Part shown: in pieces, positions 27,054 through 36,368 of the stretch
How the letters are laid out: each line of letters opens with the position of its first letter
How positions within the stretch are numbered: the first letter of the stretch is position 1
Source of the DNA: Nitratidesulfovibrio sp. SRB-5
GTDB lineage: Bacteria; Desulfobacterota; Desulfovibrionia; Desulfovibrionales; Desulfovibrionaceae
Direction: 5' to 3'
Assembly (NCBI RefSeq): GCF_019931275.1
Contig: NZ_JAIOTY010000001.1
Coordinates: 1,398,650 to 1,462,649 of the forward strand
DNA length: 64,000 nt
The notes under the pieces: generated by a model
The model's input: the letters and a program-made list of their open reading frames with translations, nothing else
The model's database searches: none
What the model was told of the DNA's origin: nothing
Program-made: the position numbers and the translations under genes

Positions 27054-27710
27054 CTAGATGATCACGTGCTTCCTGATGTACGCCACCACCTGTTCGGGGG
27101 TATCCAGCACGGTGACGAGGTCCATTTCCTCTTCGCGGATGAAGTCGTACGACACCATCTTGTCGCGGATCCAGTCCAGCAGGCCGTTCCAGTAGTCGCT
27201 CTTGTAGAGGATGATGGGGAACGGCTTGATGCGGTGGGTCTGCGTCAACACGAAGGCTTCGGTCAGTTCGTCCAGCGTGCCCACGCCGCCGGGCATGACC
27301 ACGTAGGCCATGGCGTACTTGATGAACATCAGCTTGCGCACGAAAAAGTAGCGGAAGTCGCAACGGGTCTTCACGAACTGGTTGGCGCCCTGTTCCATGG
27401 GCAGGTGGATGTGCAGGCCAACGGACGTGCCGCCCGCGTCGAAGGCGCCCTTGTTGCCCGCTTCCATCAGGCCGGGCCCGCCGCCGGTGATGACGCCGTA
27501 TCCGGCCTCCACCAGCTTGCGGGCGATGGCTTCGGTTTCCGCGTACAGGGGGCTGTCCTGCTTCACCCGCGCGGACCCGAAGATGGACACGCAGCGGTCC
27601 AGGTCGCTCAGGGTTTCGAAGCCGTCCACCAGTTCGGCCATTATCTTGAAGAGCCGCCACGACTCCTTTATGGACAGGCTGTCAATCACGTACTGCTTGG
27701 AAGAACCCAT
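27054..27710 (-). CDS. LOG-family protein (TIGR00730, Rossmann fold)
   Basis: A 218-residue lysine-decarboxylase-like fold protein of the LOG family. Characterised members are nucleotide 5'-monophosphate phosphoribohydrolases, including cytokinin-activating enzymes in plants. The signatures are ITGGGPGLMEAGNKGA near residues 74-89 and VMPGGVGTLDELTEAF near 137-152, the latter holding the catalytic Glu. ATG at 27708-27710. The physiological substrate in this organism is unknown. Confidence 0.9.
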   Translation of the reverse strand: MGSSKQYVIDSLSIKESWRLFKIMAELVDGFETLSDLDRCVSIFGSARVKQDSPLYAETEAIARKLVEAGYGVITGGGPGLMEAGNKGAFDAGGTSVGLHIHLPMEQGANQFVKTRCDFRYFFVRKLMFIKYAMAYVVMPGGVGTLDELTEAFVLTQTHRIKPFPIILYKSDYWNGLLDWIRDKMVSYDFIREEEMDLVTVLDTPEQVVAYIRKHVII

Positions 27711-28084
27711 TGCACACTCCTTGAGTTTTGCGCACTATACGGATTCCGCGCAGCCCGCGCAACGCCCGGAAATCGTTCGCGGGGTTGGTGCGCGGGGTGG
27801 TTGGCTCCGGGCGGGGGGGGGGGAGGCGTGCGGGTTGGCCTGCCTTGTGGGGCCGACACGCCTTGCCTGTGCGGCGCAACGGCCATGTGGCGATGTGCCC
27901 GACGCGTCCGGCGTGCCCGATACCCCCGGCGCACTCCCGCGCATCCGCATCCACCCCAACGTGCCCCGACATGTCCCGACGCCCCGACGCATCCCGACGC
28001 GTCTCAACGCAACCGGCGCTTCCGGCATCTCCACAGCGTACGCCATCCGCGCCTTTCACCATTCACCGGAACCAGAGGAACGGC
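27711..28084. other. Intergenic region with G11 tract and decayed repeats
   Basis: About 370 bases between divergent genes. It holds a run of eleven G at 27813-27823 and, from about 27900 to 28020, repeats built on CCCGACGC. No gene is supported. Confidence 0.55.
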
Positions 28085-29695
28085 ATGAACATACAGTTTC
28101 TGGGAGCCGCGCAGACCGTCACCGGCTCGTGCTACATGCTGGAAGCCAACGGCACCCGCTTCGCCATCGATTGCGGCATGCACCAGGGCAACTCCGAAAT
28201 CGAAAAGCGCAACGTCGATACGGACATCTACCGCCCCGGCGACATCGCCTTCTTTCTCGTCACCCACGCGCACATCGACCACACCGGCCTTCTGCCGCGC
28301 ATGACGCGCGAAGGCTTCAAGGGCGACATCTACTGCACCCCGCCCACGCGCGACCTGATGGACATCATGTTGCAGGATTCCGCGCACATCCAGGAAATGG
28401 AAGCAGAGTGGGAAACCCGCAAGCAAAGCCGCTTCGGCAGGCGCAAGCCGGTGGAGCCCCTGTACACCATGGCCGACGCCCAGAACGCCGTGCGCAGGCT
28501 GCGCCCCGTGGAATACAACGCCCCGTTCGAACCCGCTCCGGGCATCCGCGTCACCTACAAGGACGCGGGGCACATTCTGGGGTCCGCGTTCCTCGAAATA
28601 GAGGTGACGGAAAACGGCACCCCCACGCGGCTGGTGTTTTCCGGCGACCTTGGGCGGCCCAACCAGCTCATCGTCAACGACCCCGACCATCCCGCCCGGC
28701 CCGACTACCTGTTCATGGAGTCCACCTACGGCGACCGCGACCACAAGAATTCCGAAAACAGCCGCGCCGAACTGGCGGAAGCCATCGCCTACAGCCACGG
28801 CCACGGCGAAAAGGTGATCATTCCCGCCTTTGCGGTGGAACGCACCCAGCAGGTGCTGTACACCCTGCACATGCTGTGGCAGGAGGGCAAGCTGCCCGCC
28901 GACATGCCGGTGTACATCGACAGCCCGCTGGCCATCCGCGCCACGGAAATCTTCCGCAAGCACCCGCGCTTCTACGATGACGACCTGAAGGCCGCCTACG
29001 CGCGCGGCGAAGATCCGCTGTCCCTGCCCAACCTGCGCTACACCCTGAGCAGCCAGGAATCGCAGGCGCTCAACGGCATGAAGGGTTCGGCGGTGATCAT
29101 TTCCGCCAGCGGCATGTGCAACGCCGGACGCATCAAGCACCACCTGCGCCACAACCTGTGGCGGCAGGGGGCGTCCATCGTGTTCGTGGGCTATCAGGGC
29201 GTGGGCACGCCGGGCCGCAAGATCGTGGACGGGGCCCAGACCCTTCGCCTGTTCAACGAAGACGTGGCGGTGAACGCCAAGGTGTTCACCATCGGCGGCT
29301 TTTCGGCCCATGCCGGGCAAAGCCACCTGCTCGACTGGGTGGGGGCCTTCCAGCACAAGGACATGGAAGTGTTTCTGGTGCACGGCGAAGAAAAGGCCCA
29401 GGTCACCCTTTCGGAAAAGCTGCACGAGCGCTACGGTCTTACCGTGCACGTGCCCACCTACATGGAAGAGGTGACGCTGAAGCCGGGCCGCACCATGCTG
29501 ACCGCGCCCGACGAAAGCCGCGCCCACCCGCGGGTGGACTGGGAATTCCTGCTGGGCGACACCGAGGCCAAGGTGGCCATGCTGCGCCAGCGTCTGGCCG
29601 GGGTGGAAACCCGCCCCTGGGTGGAACAGGTGGACATCCGCGACCGGGTGGCCGACCTGAACCGGGAGATACTGAGCCTGTTGTCGCAGGTGTAG
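28085..29695 (+). CDS. Metallo-beta-lactamase/beta-CASP family hydrolase (RNA-processing type)
   Basis: A 536-residue MBL-fold protein with the beta-CASP insert, related to the CPSF73/YSH1 group of RNA nucleases. Motif HAHIDH (61-66) provides the dinuclear zinc ligands. Further motifs are DAGHILGSA, FSGDLG and, in the beta-CASP part, FMESTYGDR, then IISASGMCNAGRI and GGFSAHAGQ near 400. A C-terminal ~50-residue helical extension follows. ATG 28085 has AGAGGAACGG upstream. Bacterial members are presumed ribonucleases; the target is unknown. Confidence 0.9.
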   Translation: MNIQFLGAAQTVTGSCYMLEANGTRFAIDCGMHQGNSEIEKRNVDTDIYRPGDIAFFLVTHAHIDHTGLLPRMTREGFKGDIYCTPPTRDLMDIMLQDSAHIQEMEAEWETRKQSRFGRRKPVEPLYTMADAQNAVRRLRPVEYNAPFEPAPGIRVTYKDAGHILGSAFLEIEVTENGTPTRLVFSGDLGRPNQLIVNDPDHPARPDYLFMESTYGDRDHKNSENSRAELAEAIAYSHGHGEKVIIPAFAVERTQQVLYTLHMLWQEGKLPADMPVYIDSPLAIRATEIFRKHPRFYDDDLKAAYARGEDPLSLPNLRYTLSSQESQALNGMKGSAVIISASGMCNAGRIKHHLRHNLWRQGASIVFVGYQGVGTPGRKIVDGAQTLRLFNEDVAVNAKVFTIGGFSAHAGQSHLLDWVGAFQHKDMEVFLVHGEEKAQVTLSEKLHERYGLTVHVPTYMEEVTLKPGRTMLTAPDESRAHPRVDWEFLLGDTEAKVAMLRQRLAGVETRPWVEQVDIRDRVADLNREILSLLSQV

Positions 29696-29808
29696 ACTCG
29701 AAATTGTCTTTTTGCCCGTTGGCGGGCAGGCTGGCGGGGGCTGGGCACGCACGCTCGACCCCCGCAGCCCGCACGGGCGGATGAACGTCTAGCGGATTCA
29801 GGAGTTTC

Positions 29809-30381
29809 ATGCGCATCATCGCAGGTGAATACGGCGGCCGCGTGCTGAAGACGGCCGAAGGGCCGGGCTACCGGCCCGCCATGAGCAGGGTGCGCGAGGC
29901 GCTCTTCTCCATGCTGGAATCGCGCGGGGTGGTCTGGCCCGGCCTGCGCGTGCTGGACCTGTTCGCGGGCAGCGGCAGCCTGGCCTTCGAGGCGCTGAGC
30001 CGGGGCGCGGCAGAGGCGTGGTTTGTGGAAACCGCCCCCAAGGCGGCGGAGCTCATCCGCAAGAACGCCCAGACGCTGGGCATCGCCCAGGAACGCTGGC
30101 AGGTGGTACAGGAAGACTGCAACAAGCTGCTGGCGCGCCGGTCGCGCACCACCTTCGACGTGGTGTTCATAGACCCGCCCTACGGCGCGGGCCAGCTGTC
30201 GCCCACGCTGCGCAACGCGGTGCGCAACGGCTGGCTGGCGGACGGGGGCATCGTGGCCGTGGAGGTGGAGGCGCGCCTGCCGCTGGACCCGGAACGGGAA
30301 AACGCGGCGCTCGTGCCCATCGTGGACCGGACCTACGGACAGACAAGGATCGTGCTATGGACCACGCGCGAGAACGGGTAG
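29809..30381 (+). CDS. rsmD: 16S rRNA (guanine-966-N2)-methyltransferase
   Basis: SAM-dependent methyltransferase acting on the 30S head. The 190-residue protein shows RIIAGEYGGR at the start, the SAM loop VLDLFAGSGSLAFEALSRGA (about 44-63) and the catalytic VFIDPPYGAG (about 119-128). ATG 29809 follows CAGGAG. It overlaps coaD by 25 bases, the widespread rsmD-coaD pair. Confidence 0.95.
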   Translation: MRIIAGEYGGRVLKTAEGPGYRPAMSRVREALFSMLESRGVVWPGLRVLDLFAGSGSLAFEALSRGAAEAWFVETAPKAAELIRKNAQTLGIAQERWQVVQEDCNKLLARRSRTTFDVVFIDPPYGAGQLSPTLRNAVRNGWLADGGIVAVEVEARLPLDPERENAALVPIVDRTYGQTRIVLWTTRENG

Positions 30382-31118
30382 GGCGCCTTGCCATCTACCC
30401 CGGCACCTTCGATCCGCTGACCAACGGGCACGTCAGCCTCATCCGCCGGGGCTGCCAGATTTTCGACAACGTGGTGGTGGCCGTGGCCGCCGACACGCCG
30501 AAGACGCCGCTGTTCTCGCTGGACGAGCGGGTGCGCATGGCGGAGGAAGTGTTTGCCGGGCATCCCTCCATCACCGTGGAGCCGTTCACCGGCCTGCTGG
30601 TGGACTACGTGGAGCGGCGCGGGGCCAACGTGATCCTGCGCGGGCTGCGCGCGGTGTCCGACTTCGAGTACGAATTCCAGCTGGCCCTGATGAATCGCAA
30701 GCTCAAGCGGCACATCCAGACCGTGTTCCTGATGACGGACTACCAGTGGCTGTACATCAGCTCCACCATCATCAAGGCGGCGGCCAGCCTGGGCGGCGAC
30801 ATCAAGGGGCTGGTGCCGGAAAACATCTACCGCAAGCTGCGCGAGAAGTACGGCTATCCCTACCCGCTGGGCGACGACATCGACCTCGGGTTGGGCGGGC
30901 CGGGGGGCCTTGGCGGCAAGGGCGGCGCGGGCGGATTGGCCGGGGCCGGCTCCGCCGGGTCGGCCTTTGGCGCGGGCCTCGGCAACGGGGGCTTTCTGCC
31001 GCGCTCCATGGGCGCGGGCCTGAGTGCCGAAGGCGACGACGCGCTGCGCAACGGCGGCCTCGACCCCGACGACGAGGGCTATGGCGGGGGTACGCCGCCC
31101 ATGGCGCCTACGTTTTAA
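30357..31118 (+). CDS. coaD: Phosphopantetheine adenylyltransferase with Gly-rich tail
   Basis: Fourth step of coenzyme A synthesis: 4'-phosphopantetheine and ATP give dephospho-CoA. The core (residues 9-170) has AIYPGTFDPLTNGHVSLIRR with the nucleotidyltransferase TNGH motif, RGLRAVSDFEYEFQ and the ISSTIIK segment. The protein is 253 residues, while family members are about 160-170; the last ~80 residues are a Gly/Ala/Ser-rich tail (GGPGGLGGKGGAGGLAGAGS) without similarity. ATG 30357 lies inside rsmD and has AAGGAT upstream. Confidence 0.95.
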   Translation: MDHARERVGRLAIYPGTFDPLTNGHVSLIRRGCQIFDNVVVAVAADTPKTPLFSLDERVRMAEEVFAGHPSITVEPFTGLLVDYVERRGANVILRGLRAVSDFEYEFQLALMNRKLKRHIQTVFLMTDYQWLYISSTIIKAAASLGGDIKGLVPENIYRKLREKYGYPYPLGDDIDLGLGGPGGLGGKGGAGGLAGAGSAGSAFGAGLGNGGFLPRSMGAGLSAEGDDALRNGGLDPDDEGYGGGTPPMAPTF

Positions 31119-31447
31119 CGGCTTCAAGCAAACGGCCCTTTTGTCCGCTGGCGACCCACCCGAAGGGCGCGAAGCGTGGCCGTCGGGCGAGCTCGCGCGC
31201 CCTGCGGGCATCGAGCGCAGAGCGGTCAAACTTCGGCTGCCATGGCGTTGCTGTCCACATCCGTAAGGCTCGAAGACTCGCCAACGGCTGTGGTTCGGTA
31301 GAATACGATAAGAGTACGCGCTGCGACCCTCACCTGTAAGGCTCGCAAGCTCGCCCAACAGTTGAGGCATTCCCTCATGGCAGCCTTGTTTTCCTTGCCA
31401 GCGAACAAGACACCTCGTTTGCTAGTAAAACGAGGGGCGGGATCGTG
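31119..31447. other. coaD-miaA gap, almost entirely repeat copy B
   Basis: About 330 bases. No gene is seen. Most of it is dispersed repeat copy B, listed next; the last ~40 bases before miaA include a short inverted repeat, CCTCGTTT / AAACGAGG (31413-31436). Confidence 0.65.
31150..31410 (+). repeat. Dispersed hairpin repeat, copy B (core duplicated)
   Basis: Collinear with copy A but contains the ~50-base core twice: 31245-31292 (ATCCGTAAGGCTCGAAGACT, then CGCCAACGGCTGTGG) and 31318-31368 (CCTGTAAGGCTCGCAAGCTC, then GCCCAACAGTTGAGG). The blocks AGCGGTCAAACTTCGG, GTAGAATACGATAAGAGT and GCCTTGTTTTCCTTGCCA match copy A. Confidence 0.78.
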
Positions 31448-32476
31448 ATGTCCCTCTCCGATACTCTCTCAGATTCGTTGATCAGTACCCCCCCCATCCG
31501 CGTGATCTGTCTGGTTGGCCCCACGGGGGCGGGCAAGACGGCGGCGGCGCTGCATCTGGCGCGCACCTTCGGGGGCGGGGTGGTCAATGCCGATTCGCGG
31601 CAGGTCTACCGCGATTTCCCCATCATCACCGCCCAGCCCTCGCCGGAGGAGCGCGCGGTGTGCCCGCACCTGCTGTATGGCTTTCTGCCCAGCACGGAAA
31701 AGATCAGCGCGGGCGTGTGGACAGACAAGGCCACGGCGGCCATCGAGGAACTTTGCCGGGAAGAGCCGGGCCACAACACGTCGCGCCAGGCCACGTCGCA
31801 TCAGGCCACGTCGCGTCCAGACGGGCTGCTGCCCTTGCTGGTGGGCGGTACCGGCCTGTACCTGAAGACCCTGCTGGACGGCATTGCCGACATCCCCCGC
31901 GTGGATCCGGCCATCGGCGCGCGGCTGGAACGCGAATGCGATGCGCTGGGCGCGCCTGCGCTGCATGCCCGGCTGGCCTCCATCGATCCGGACTACGCCG
32001 CCCGCATCCACCCCAACGACCGGCAGCGCGCCGTGCGCGCGCTGGAGGTGCACGAGGGCACCGGGCACACCCTGTCGTGGTGGCATGCCCGGCCCGTGCC
32101 GCCACCGCGCTACGCGGCGTTGCGCATCGGCATGGACATGAGCCTCGACGAACTGACGCCCCGGCTCGACCGCCGCATCGACCTGATGCTGGAGGCGGGC
32201 GCGCTGGACGAGGCCCGCGCGGCGCGCACCGTGTGCGACGACCCCGCCGCGCCCGGCTGGTCGGGCATCGGCTGCGCCGAGCTGTATCGCCACCTCACCG
32301 GCGAACTGCCCTGGGCCGAGGCCCGGCTGCTGTGGCTGCGCAACACCCGCGCCTACGCCAAGCGGCAGCTGACGTGGTTCCGAGCCGACAAGCGCATCCA
32401 CTGGGTCAGGCCGGACGCCCTCGACGCCATGGCTGCGCTGGCGTGCGCTTTCCTGCGCGGCGAGACAGCGGCGTAG
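31448..32476 (+). CDS. miaA: tRNA dimethylallyltransferase
   Basis: Adds the isopentenyl group to A37 of tRNAs reading UNN codons. The 342-residue protein has the P-loop GPTGAGKT (24-31), NADSRQVYRDFPI, VGGTGLYLKTLLDG and the C-terminal RNTRAYAKRQLTWFR. ATG 31448 is preferred to GTG 31445. Residues ~108-122 (NTSRQATSHQATSRPDG) are an insert made by 15-bp repeats, between the first two conserved blocks. Confidence 0.95.
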   Translation: MSLSDTLSDSLISTPPIRVICLVGPTGAGKTAAALHLARTFGGGVVNADSRQVYRDFPIITAQPSPEERAVCPHLLYGFLPSTEKISAGVWTDKATAAIEELCREEPGHNTSRQATSHQATSRPDGLLPLLVGGTGLYLKTLLDGIADIPRVDPAIGARLERECDALGAPALHARLASIDPDYAARIHPNDRQRAVRALEVHEGTGHTLSWWHARPVPPPRYAALRIGMDMSLDELTPRLDRRIDLMLEAGALDEARAARTVCDDPAAPGWSGIGCAELYRHLTGELPWAEARLLWLRNTRAYAKRQLTWFRADKRIHWVRPDALDAMAALACAFLRGETAA

Positions 32477-32585
32477 GGCGCTCCCCTCCGGCTGCATCGC
32501 AGTCTCCCCATTCATCCTCCCTGCTTCTTCCCCATGCGGACGCCAGCCGTCCGGCTGCCACGCGCACTGAAAACAGTCGGGTCAG

Positions 32586-32614
32586 TTGTCACATACTCAC
32601 CCGTGGTGTACCAT
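32586..32614 (+). promoter_or_regulatory. Sigma-70-like promoter for the YeeE/YedE pair
   Basis: TTGTCA and TACCAT with a 17-base spacer, ending 24 bases before the ATG of the first YeeE/YedE gene. Confidence 0.55.
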
Positions 32615-32637
32615 GCGCCAAACCTCAGGGAGGCGTC

Positions 32638-33168
32638 ATGAACGCACAGGATATGGAAAATCCGGGCCGCAAGCCGTGGAGCCCCTATGTGGGCGGCGCG
32701 CTGAGCGGCCTTCTGGTGGTGGCCTCGGTGTGGGTGACTGGCAAGTACTTTGGCGCGTCCACCACCTTCGTCCGTTCGGCGGGCTTCGTGGAGCGGGTGC
32801 TTGCGCCGGAGCACATGGCCGCGCTGGACTACTTCGTCAAGGAAGCGCCCAAGGTGGACTGGCAGTGGATGTTCGTGGCCGGGATATTCGTGGGGGCGCT
32901 GCTGGCGTCGCTGGCCTCGGGCACCTTTCGCTGGCAGGCGGTGCCGCCCGGCTGGGCGGAACGGTTCGGCCCGTCGCGGCTGCGGCGTGGCGTGGCTGCC
33001 TTCTGCGGCGGCGTGCTGGCCATGTTCGGCGCGCGCCTTGCCGACGGTTGCCCCAGCGGACATGGCCTGAGCGGCTCGTTGCAGCTTGCGGCAAGCGGGT
33101 TCGTGGCGCTGGCCTGCTTTTTCGCGGGCGGGCTGGTGACGGCGTACATCCTGTACCGGGGGAGGTAG
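32638..33168 (+). CDS. YeeE/YedE-type sulfur transporter, first half-size protein
   Basis: A 176-residue membrane protein with four hydrophobic segments (about 20-38, 80-97, 115-132, 148-168) and the family motif GARLADGCPSGHGLSG around residues 134-149, whose Cys is used for thiosulfate relay in YeeE/TsuA proteins. ATG 32638 follows GGGAGGCGTC. The next gene encodes a second half with its own Cys motif, two bases on; together they match full-length YeeE, which is an internal repeat. Confidence 0.88.
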   Translation: MNAQDMENPGRKPWSPYVGGALSGLLVVASVWVTGKYFGASTTFVRSAGFVERVLAPEHMAALDYFVKEAPKVDWQWMFVAGIFVGALLASLASGTFRWQAVPPGWAERFGPSRLRRGVAAFCGGVLAMFGARLADGCPSGHGLSGSLQLAASGFVALACFFAGGLVTAYILYRGR

Positions 33169-33170
33169 TC

Positions 33171-33695
33171 ATGGACCTTACGTTCGGGCTGGTCACGGGC
33201 ATTCTGTTCGGCATCTTCCTGCAACGCTCCGAAGTGCTGCGCCACGACAGGCAGTTGGGCGCGCTGCGCCTGCGCGACATGACCATCGTGAAGTTCATGC
33301 TCTCCACCGTGGTGGTGGCCATGGTGGGCGTGTACCTGCTGGTGGATCTGGAACTGGCGAAACTTTCGGTGAAGCCGCTGGTGCTGGGCGGCAACGTCGT
33401 GGGCGGGCTGGCCTTCGGCCTTGGCTGGGGGCTGCTGGGCTACTGTCCCGGCACCTCGCTGGGCGCGCTGGGCGAAGGTCGCTGGGACGCCCTGTGGGGC
33501 ATCCTGGGCAGCCTGTGCGGCGCGGCCCTGTATGCAGAGGCCTACCCGGCCATGAAGGCCACCCTGCTGACCTGGGGCGACTTCGGCAAGGTCACCCTGC
33601 CTCAGTTGCTGGGCGTGAACCACTGGGTGGTCATCGTGCCGATGGTGGCGGGCGCGCTGCTGCTGTTCCGGTGGTTCGAGCGCAAGGGGCTGTAG
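33171..33695 (+). CDS. YeeE/YedE-type sulfur transporter, second half-size protein
   Basis: A 174-residue membrane protein (hydrophobic segments about 3-18, 40-58, 75-95, 112-130, 150-168) with LLGYCPGTSLGALGEGRWDA around residues 96-115, the second Cys motif of the YeeE/YedE family. ATG 33171 has GGGGGAGG upstream and follows its partner's stop by two bases, so expression is coupled. Import of a small sulfur species is the likely role; direction and substrate are inferred. Confidence 0.88.
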   Translation: MDLTFGLVTGILFGIFLQRSEVLRHDRQLGALRLRDMTIVKFMLSTVVVAMVGVYLLVDLELAKLSVKPLVLGGNVVGGLAFGLGWGLLGYCPGTSLGALGEGRWDALWGILGSLCGAALYAEAYPAMKATLLTWGDFGKVTLPQLLGVNHWVVIVPMVAGALLLFRWFERKGL

Positions 33696-33717
33696 TTCTG
33701 CGCAAATGATGGTCGAT

Positions 33718-33750
33718 GGGCCGTCGCTTCCGCAACGGGAGCGGCGGCCC
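33718..33750 (+). terminator. Hairpin after the YeeE/YedE pair
   Basis: Stem GGGCCGTCGCT / AGCGGCGGCCC with one mismatch around TCCGCAACGGG, 23 bases after the stop, followed by TTGG only. Confidence 0.65.
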
Positions 33751-34190
33751 TTGGCGTTGTGCGGGCAGGGGGGCGCATTCTGATTGATGGCGTCAACAGG
33801 GTACCCATGTCCGCAGTGCCACGGATTTACCGGCAAAAGGGCCGTGAGGCTTGCCCGCCGGGCCGTCACCCCCTATGCTGGGGGACAACGCGGCGTCGGG
33901 TTTCCGACTGCGGTACCCGCTTCGGCCTGTTTCCGGTTTGACACGGTTCCGACATCGGGATGGGGCGCCGCCGGGCTGGCGCGCATGACATGCCCCTTGG
34001 CGCGGAATTTGCTTTTTGCCGGGGCATGGTCCAGCCACGGAACTTCGAACGCAGGGTGCCCCGTACGAACACGGGTGCGAACACGGGTGCGAACACGGGA
34101 ACGGATGCGGGCGTGCCCGACATGTCTGGCGCGCCCGAAGCGCCCGGCACGTCGCATGGACCGAACGCCGCCGACGATGGAGGATGGTGG
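33751..34190. other. Upstream region of the lytic transglycosylase, with 12-bp repeats
   Basis: About 440 bases. At 34066-34103 a 12-bp unit GGGTGCGAACAC is repeated about three times. If translation of the next gene started further upstream (33960) this would encode TNTGANTGANTG, much like the LpxB extension; the better ribosome site favours 34191. Confidence 0.55.
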
Positions 34191-35480
34191 GTGAAGCGCA
34201 AACGCACGGCATACGGCGGCCTTATGGCCGCGGCTGCACTGGCGGTGGGCGTGCTCGGCCTGGTGGCCGGGTTCGTGCCCGACGCGGGCAGTCCGTTCGT
34301 GCGTGCGCCGCTGAGCGACAGGGTGCTCCGCGCCAGGCCTGCCGTGGAACGTCCGGTGGCGGAAGGCGAACAGTGGCGCATGCGCGCCGCCGTGTCCCGG
34401 CCCGACGATGCGTTTCCCGTGGTCGATGACGGGGTGTTTGCCGTGGCCGGCAGCGGGGTATCTTCCGGTATCACGGCGGGCGTGGCGCAGGCGGTGGTGC
34501 CGTCAGCCTCGGTGCACGCGGCGGTGGCGGCCTCGCTGGGCGTGCCCGGTGTGTCTGGCGTGTCTGGCCGCACGGCGGAAGAATTCTCCCCCTCCCGTTC
34601 CGTTCCCTCGGTCAGCTTTGCCGGTGGCGGCGTGGCCGTGCCCACCGTGGACGGGCATCGTCCCGTGGACGCCATGGCCGACGCCTCGCCCATGATCCTG
34701 CTGGGGCTGGACCCCTTGCGCGTGGACGGGGGCCGTGCGGGCGACCCCACCCTTGTGGCCGAACCCGCCTTCTACGGCGAGGCCCTGGACCAAGCCGGGC
34801 GGCCGCTGCGCTGGACGCGCGGCGAAACGTCGCGCCTGCTGGCCAGGGAGTGTGCGGCCACCCGCCGTTCTGTGGTGGCCGGGGTGCGCAGGCCGGTGTA
34901 CGGCGGCGCCTCGCGCGAGGTGCTGGTGGCCGCCACGCCCGAACAGATGCTGCTGCGCGCTCGCCAGTACCGCGATACGGTGGACCGCTACGCCCGGCGC
35001 TACAACCTTTCCCCCCGTCTGGTGCTGGCCATCATGCATGCCGAAAGCGGCTTCAACCCCAACGCGGTCAGCCCGGCGCAGGCCCTGGGGCTGATGCAGA
35101 TCGTGCCGGAAACCGCCGGGGGCGAAGTGCACGCCTACCTGCACGGCACGCCCGGCCAGCCGCCGCGCGACGCCCTGTTCGATCCCGGCACCAACATCCG
35201 CTACGGCACGGTGTACCTGCACCTGCTGGCCAACCGGCATTTTTCCGACATCACCAATCCGGCCACCCGCGAGCTGTGCGTCATCGCCGCCTACAACGGC
35301 GGCCCCAACGCCCTGTTGCGCGTGTTCGATGCCGACCGGGACAAGGCCGTGGCCGCCATCAATGCCATGACCACCCAACAGGTGTACGACAAGCTGGTGC
35401 GCCACATGCCCGCCGACGAATCTCGCAAGTATGTTGACAAGGTGCTTGCCTCGCTGGAGAATTTTTCATCCGTGCATTGA
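34191..35480 (+). CDS. Membrane-anchored lytic murein transglycosylase (SLT domain)
   Basis: A 429-residue protein that would cleave peptidoglycan glycan strands with 1,6-anhydro ring formation. The N-terminus KRKRTAYGGLMAAAALAVGV is a signal anchor. Residues 25-250 are a low-complexity, Ala/Val/Pro-rich region. The SLT domain occupies about 260-429: YNLSPRLVLAIMHAESGFNP with the catalytic Glu, AQALGLMQIVPETAG, FDPGTNIRYGTVYL and VIAAYNGGPNALLR. The closing YDKLVRHMPADESRKYVDKV resembles MltC-type enzymes. GTG 34191 has GGAGG at spacing seven; longer starts are possible. Confidence 0.87.
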   Translation: MKRKRTAYGGLMAAAALAVGVLGLVAGFVPDAGSPFVRAPLSDRVLRARPAVERPVAEGEQWRMRAAVSRPDDAFPVVDDGVFAVAGSGVSSGITAGVAQAVVPSASVHAAVAASLGVPGVSGVSGRTAEEFSPSRSVPSVSFAGGGVAVPTVDGHRPVDAMADASPMILLGLDPLRVDGGRAGDPTLVAEPAFYGEALDQAGRPLRWTRGETSRLLARECAATRRSVVAGVRRPVYGGASREVLVAATPEQMLLRARQYRDTVDRYARRYNLSPRLVLAIMHAESGFNPNAVSPAQALGLMQIVPETAGGEVHAYLHGTPGQPPRDALFDPGTNIRYGTVYLHLLANRHFSDITNPATRELCVIAAYNGGPNALLRVFDADRDKAVAAINAMTTQQVYDKLVRHMPADESRKYVDKVLASLENFSSVH

Positions 35481-35646
35481 CGTGCCTTTCCGCCCCGTCC
35501 CCTCTCGCGCCGTTGTGTTGCGAACCGAAAGGGCGTAAGGGAGTTTGGCTGCGCCATCTGGCGCACCGCCATGCCCGGCGGGCACGGTATTCCAGTCCGT
35601 GGTCGCCCCCGCGCGGGGCCAACCGTTCCGAACACAGGAGTCGTTC

Positions 35647-36156
35647 ATGAAGAGATATGCCCTCGTACTGCTGGCCCTTGCCGCCATGGTGGCGCTTGCC
35701 GGGTGCAACCAGCCCAAGTCCGGCGGCATCGCCGTGGTGAACACCGCCCGCGTCTACCAGGAAAGCGAGGCGGGCAAGGCCGGGGTGAAGCACCTCGAAA
35801 CGCTGCACGAGGAAATGCAGAACCAGCTCAACCAGATGCAGGAATCGCTGCAGAAGGACCAGAGCGACGACAACAAGCGCAAGTTCCAGGAAGCCTTCGC
35901 CGACTACCAGAAGCGCATGGGCGCCGAACAGCAGCAGGTCATCTCCGTCCTGAACGAGAACCTGCAGAAGGTGCTGGATTCCTATCGCGAAAAGAACGGC
36001 CTCGACGTCATCGTGGGCAACGACAACGTGCTTTCCGCCGGTCCCAGCGCCGACGTCACCGGCAATATCGTGGCCGAACTGAACAAGCTGAACATCAACT
36101 TCAAGCGCATGGAAGCGGAAGCCCCGGCCAAGCCGGCGGAAGCCCCCAAGCAGTAG
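35647..36156 (+). CDS. Skp/OmpH-like periplasmic chaperone, lipoprotein
   Basis: A 169-residue protein with a lipobox leader (ALVLLALAAMVALAGC, lipidated Cys20) and the Skp/OmpH pattern: GGIAVVNTARVYQESEAG, a long helical coiled coil with Gln-rich heptads (about 45-110), and LDVIVGNDNVLSAGPSADVT. Skp proteins hold unfolded outer-membrane proteins; a lipid-anchored form is a variation. It has a 5' ribosome site AGGAGTCGTTC and its own terminator. Confidence 0.88.
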   Translation: MKRYALVLLALAAMVALAGCNQPKSGGIAVVNTARVYQESEAGKAGVKHLETLHEEMQNQLNQMQESLQKDQSDDNKRKFQEAFADYQKRMGAEQQQVISVLNENLQKVLDSYREKNGLDVIVGNDNVLSAGPSADVTGNIVAELNKLNINFKRMEAEAPAKPAEAPKQ

Positions 36157-36227
36157 CGCTTGCGGGCATGGGGCCCACGCCGCCATGCCCACATCTGGCC
36201 GACGCACGGCCGATCCATGGTAACGAC

Positions 36228-36262
36228 AGGGACGCTCCGGCAGGCCGGGGCGTCCCTTTTTT
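36228..36262 (+). terminator. Terminator of the Skp-like gene
   Basis: Stem AGGGACGC / GCGTCCCT around TCCGGCAGGCCGGG, followed by a run of six T, 72 bases after the stop. Confidence 0.88.
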
Positions 36263-36368
36263 GCGTCTTCTCTGGTTCTGTTTGGCCCCCTCTTGCCCCA
36301 TCCGGCCCCATCCGGCCCCGTCCGGCTCCCTCTGCTCCCTCTGCTCCGTCCGGTTTGGCCCGGTCTTG

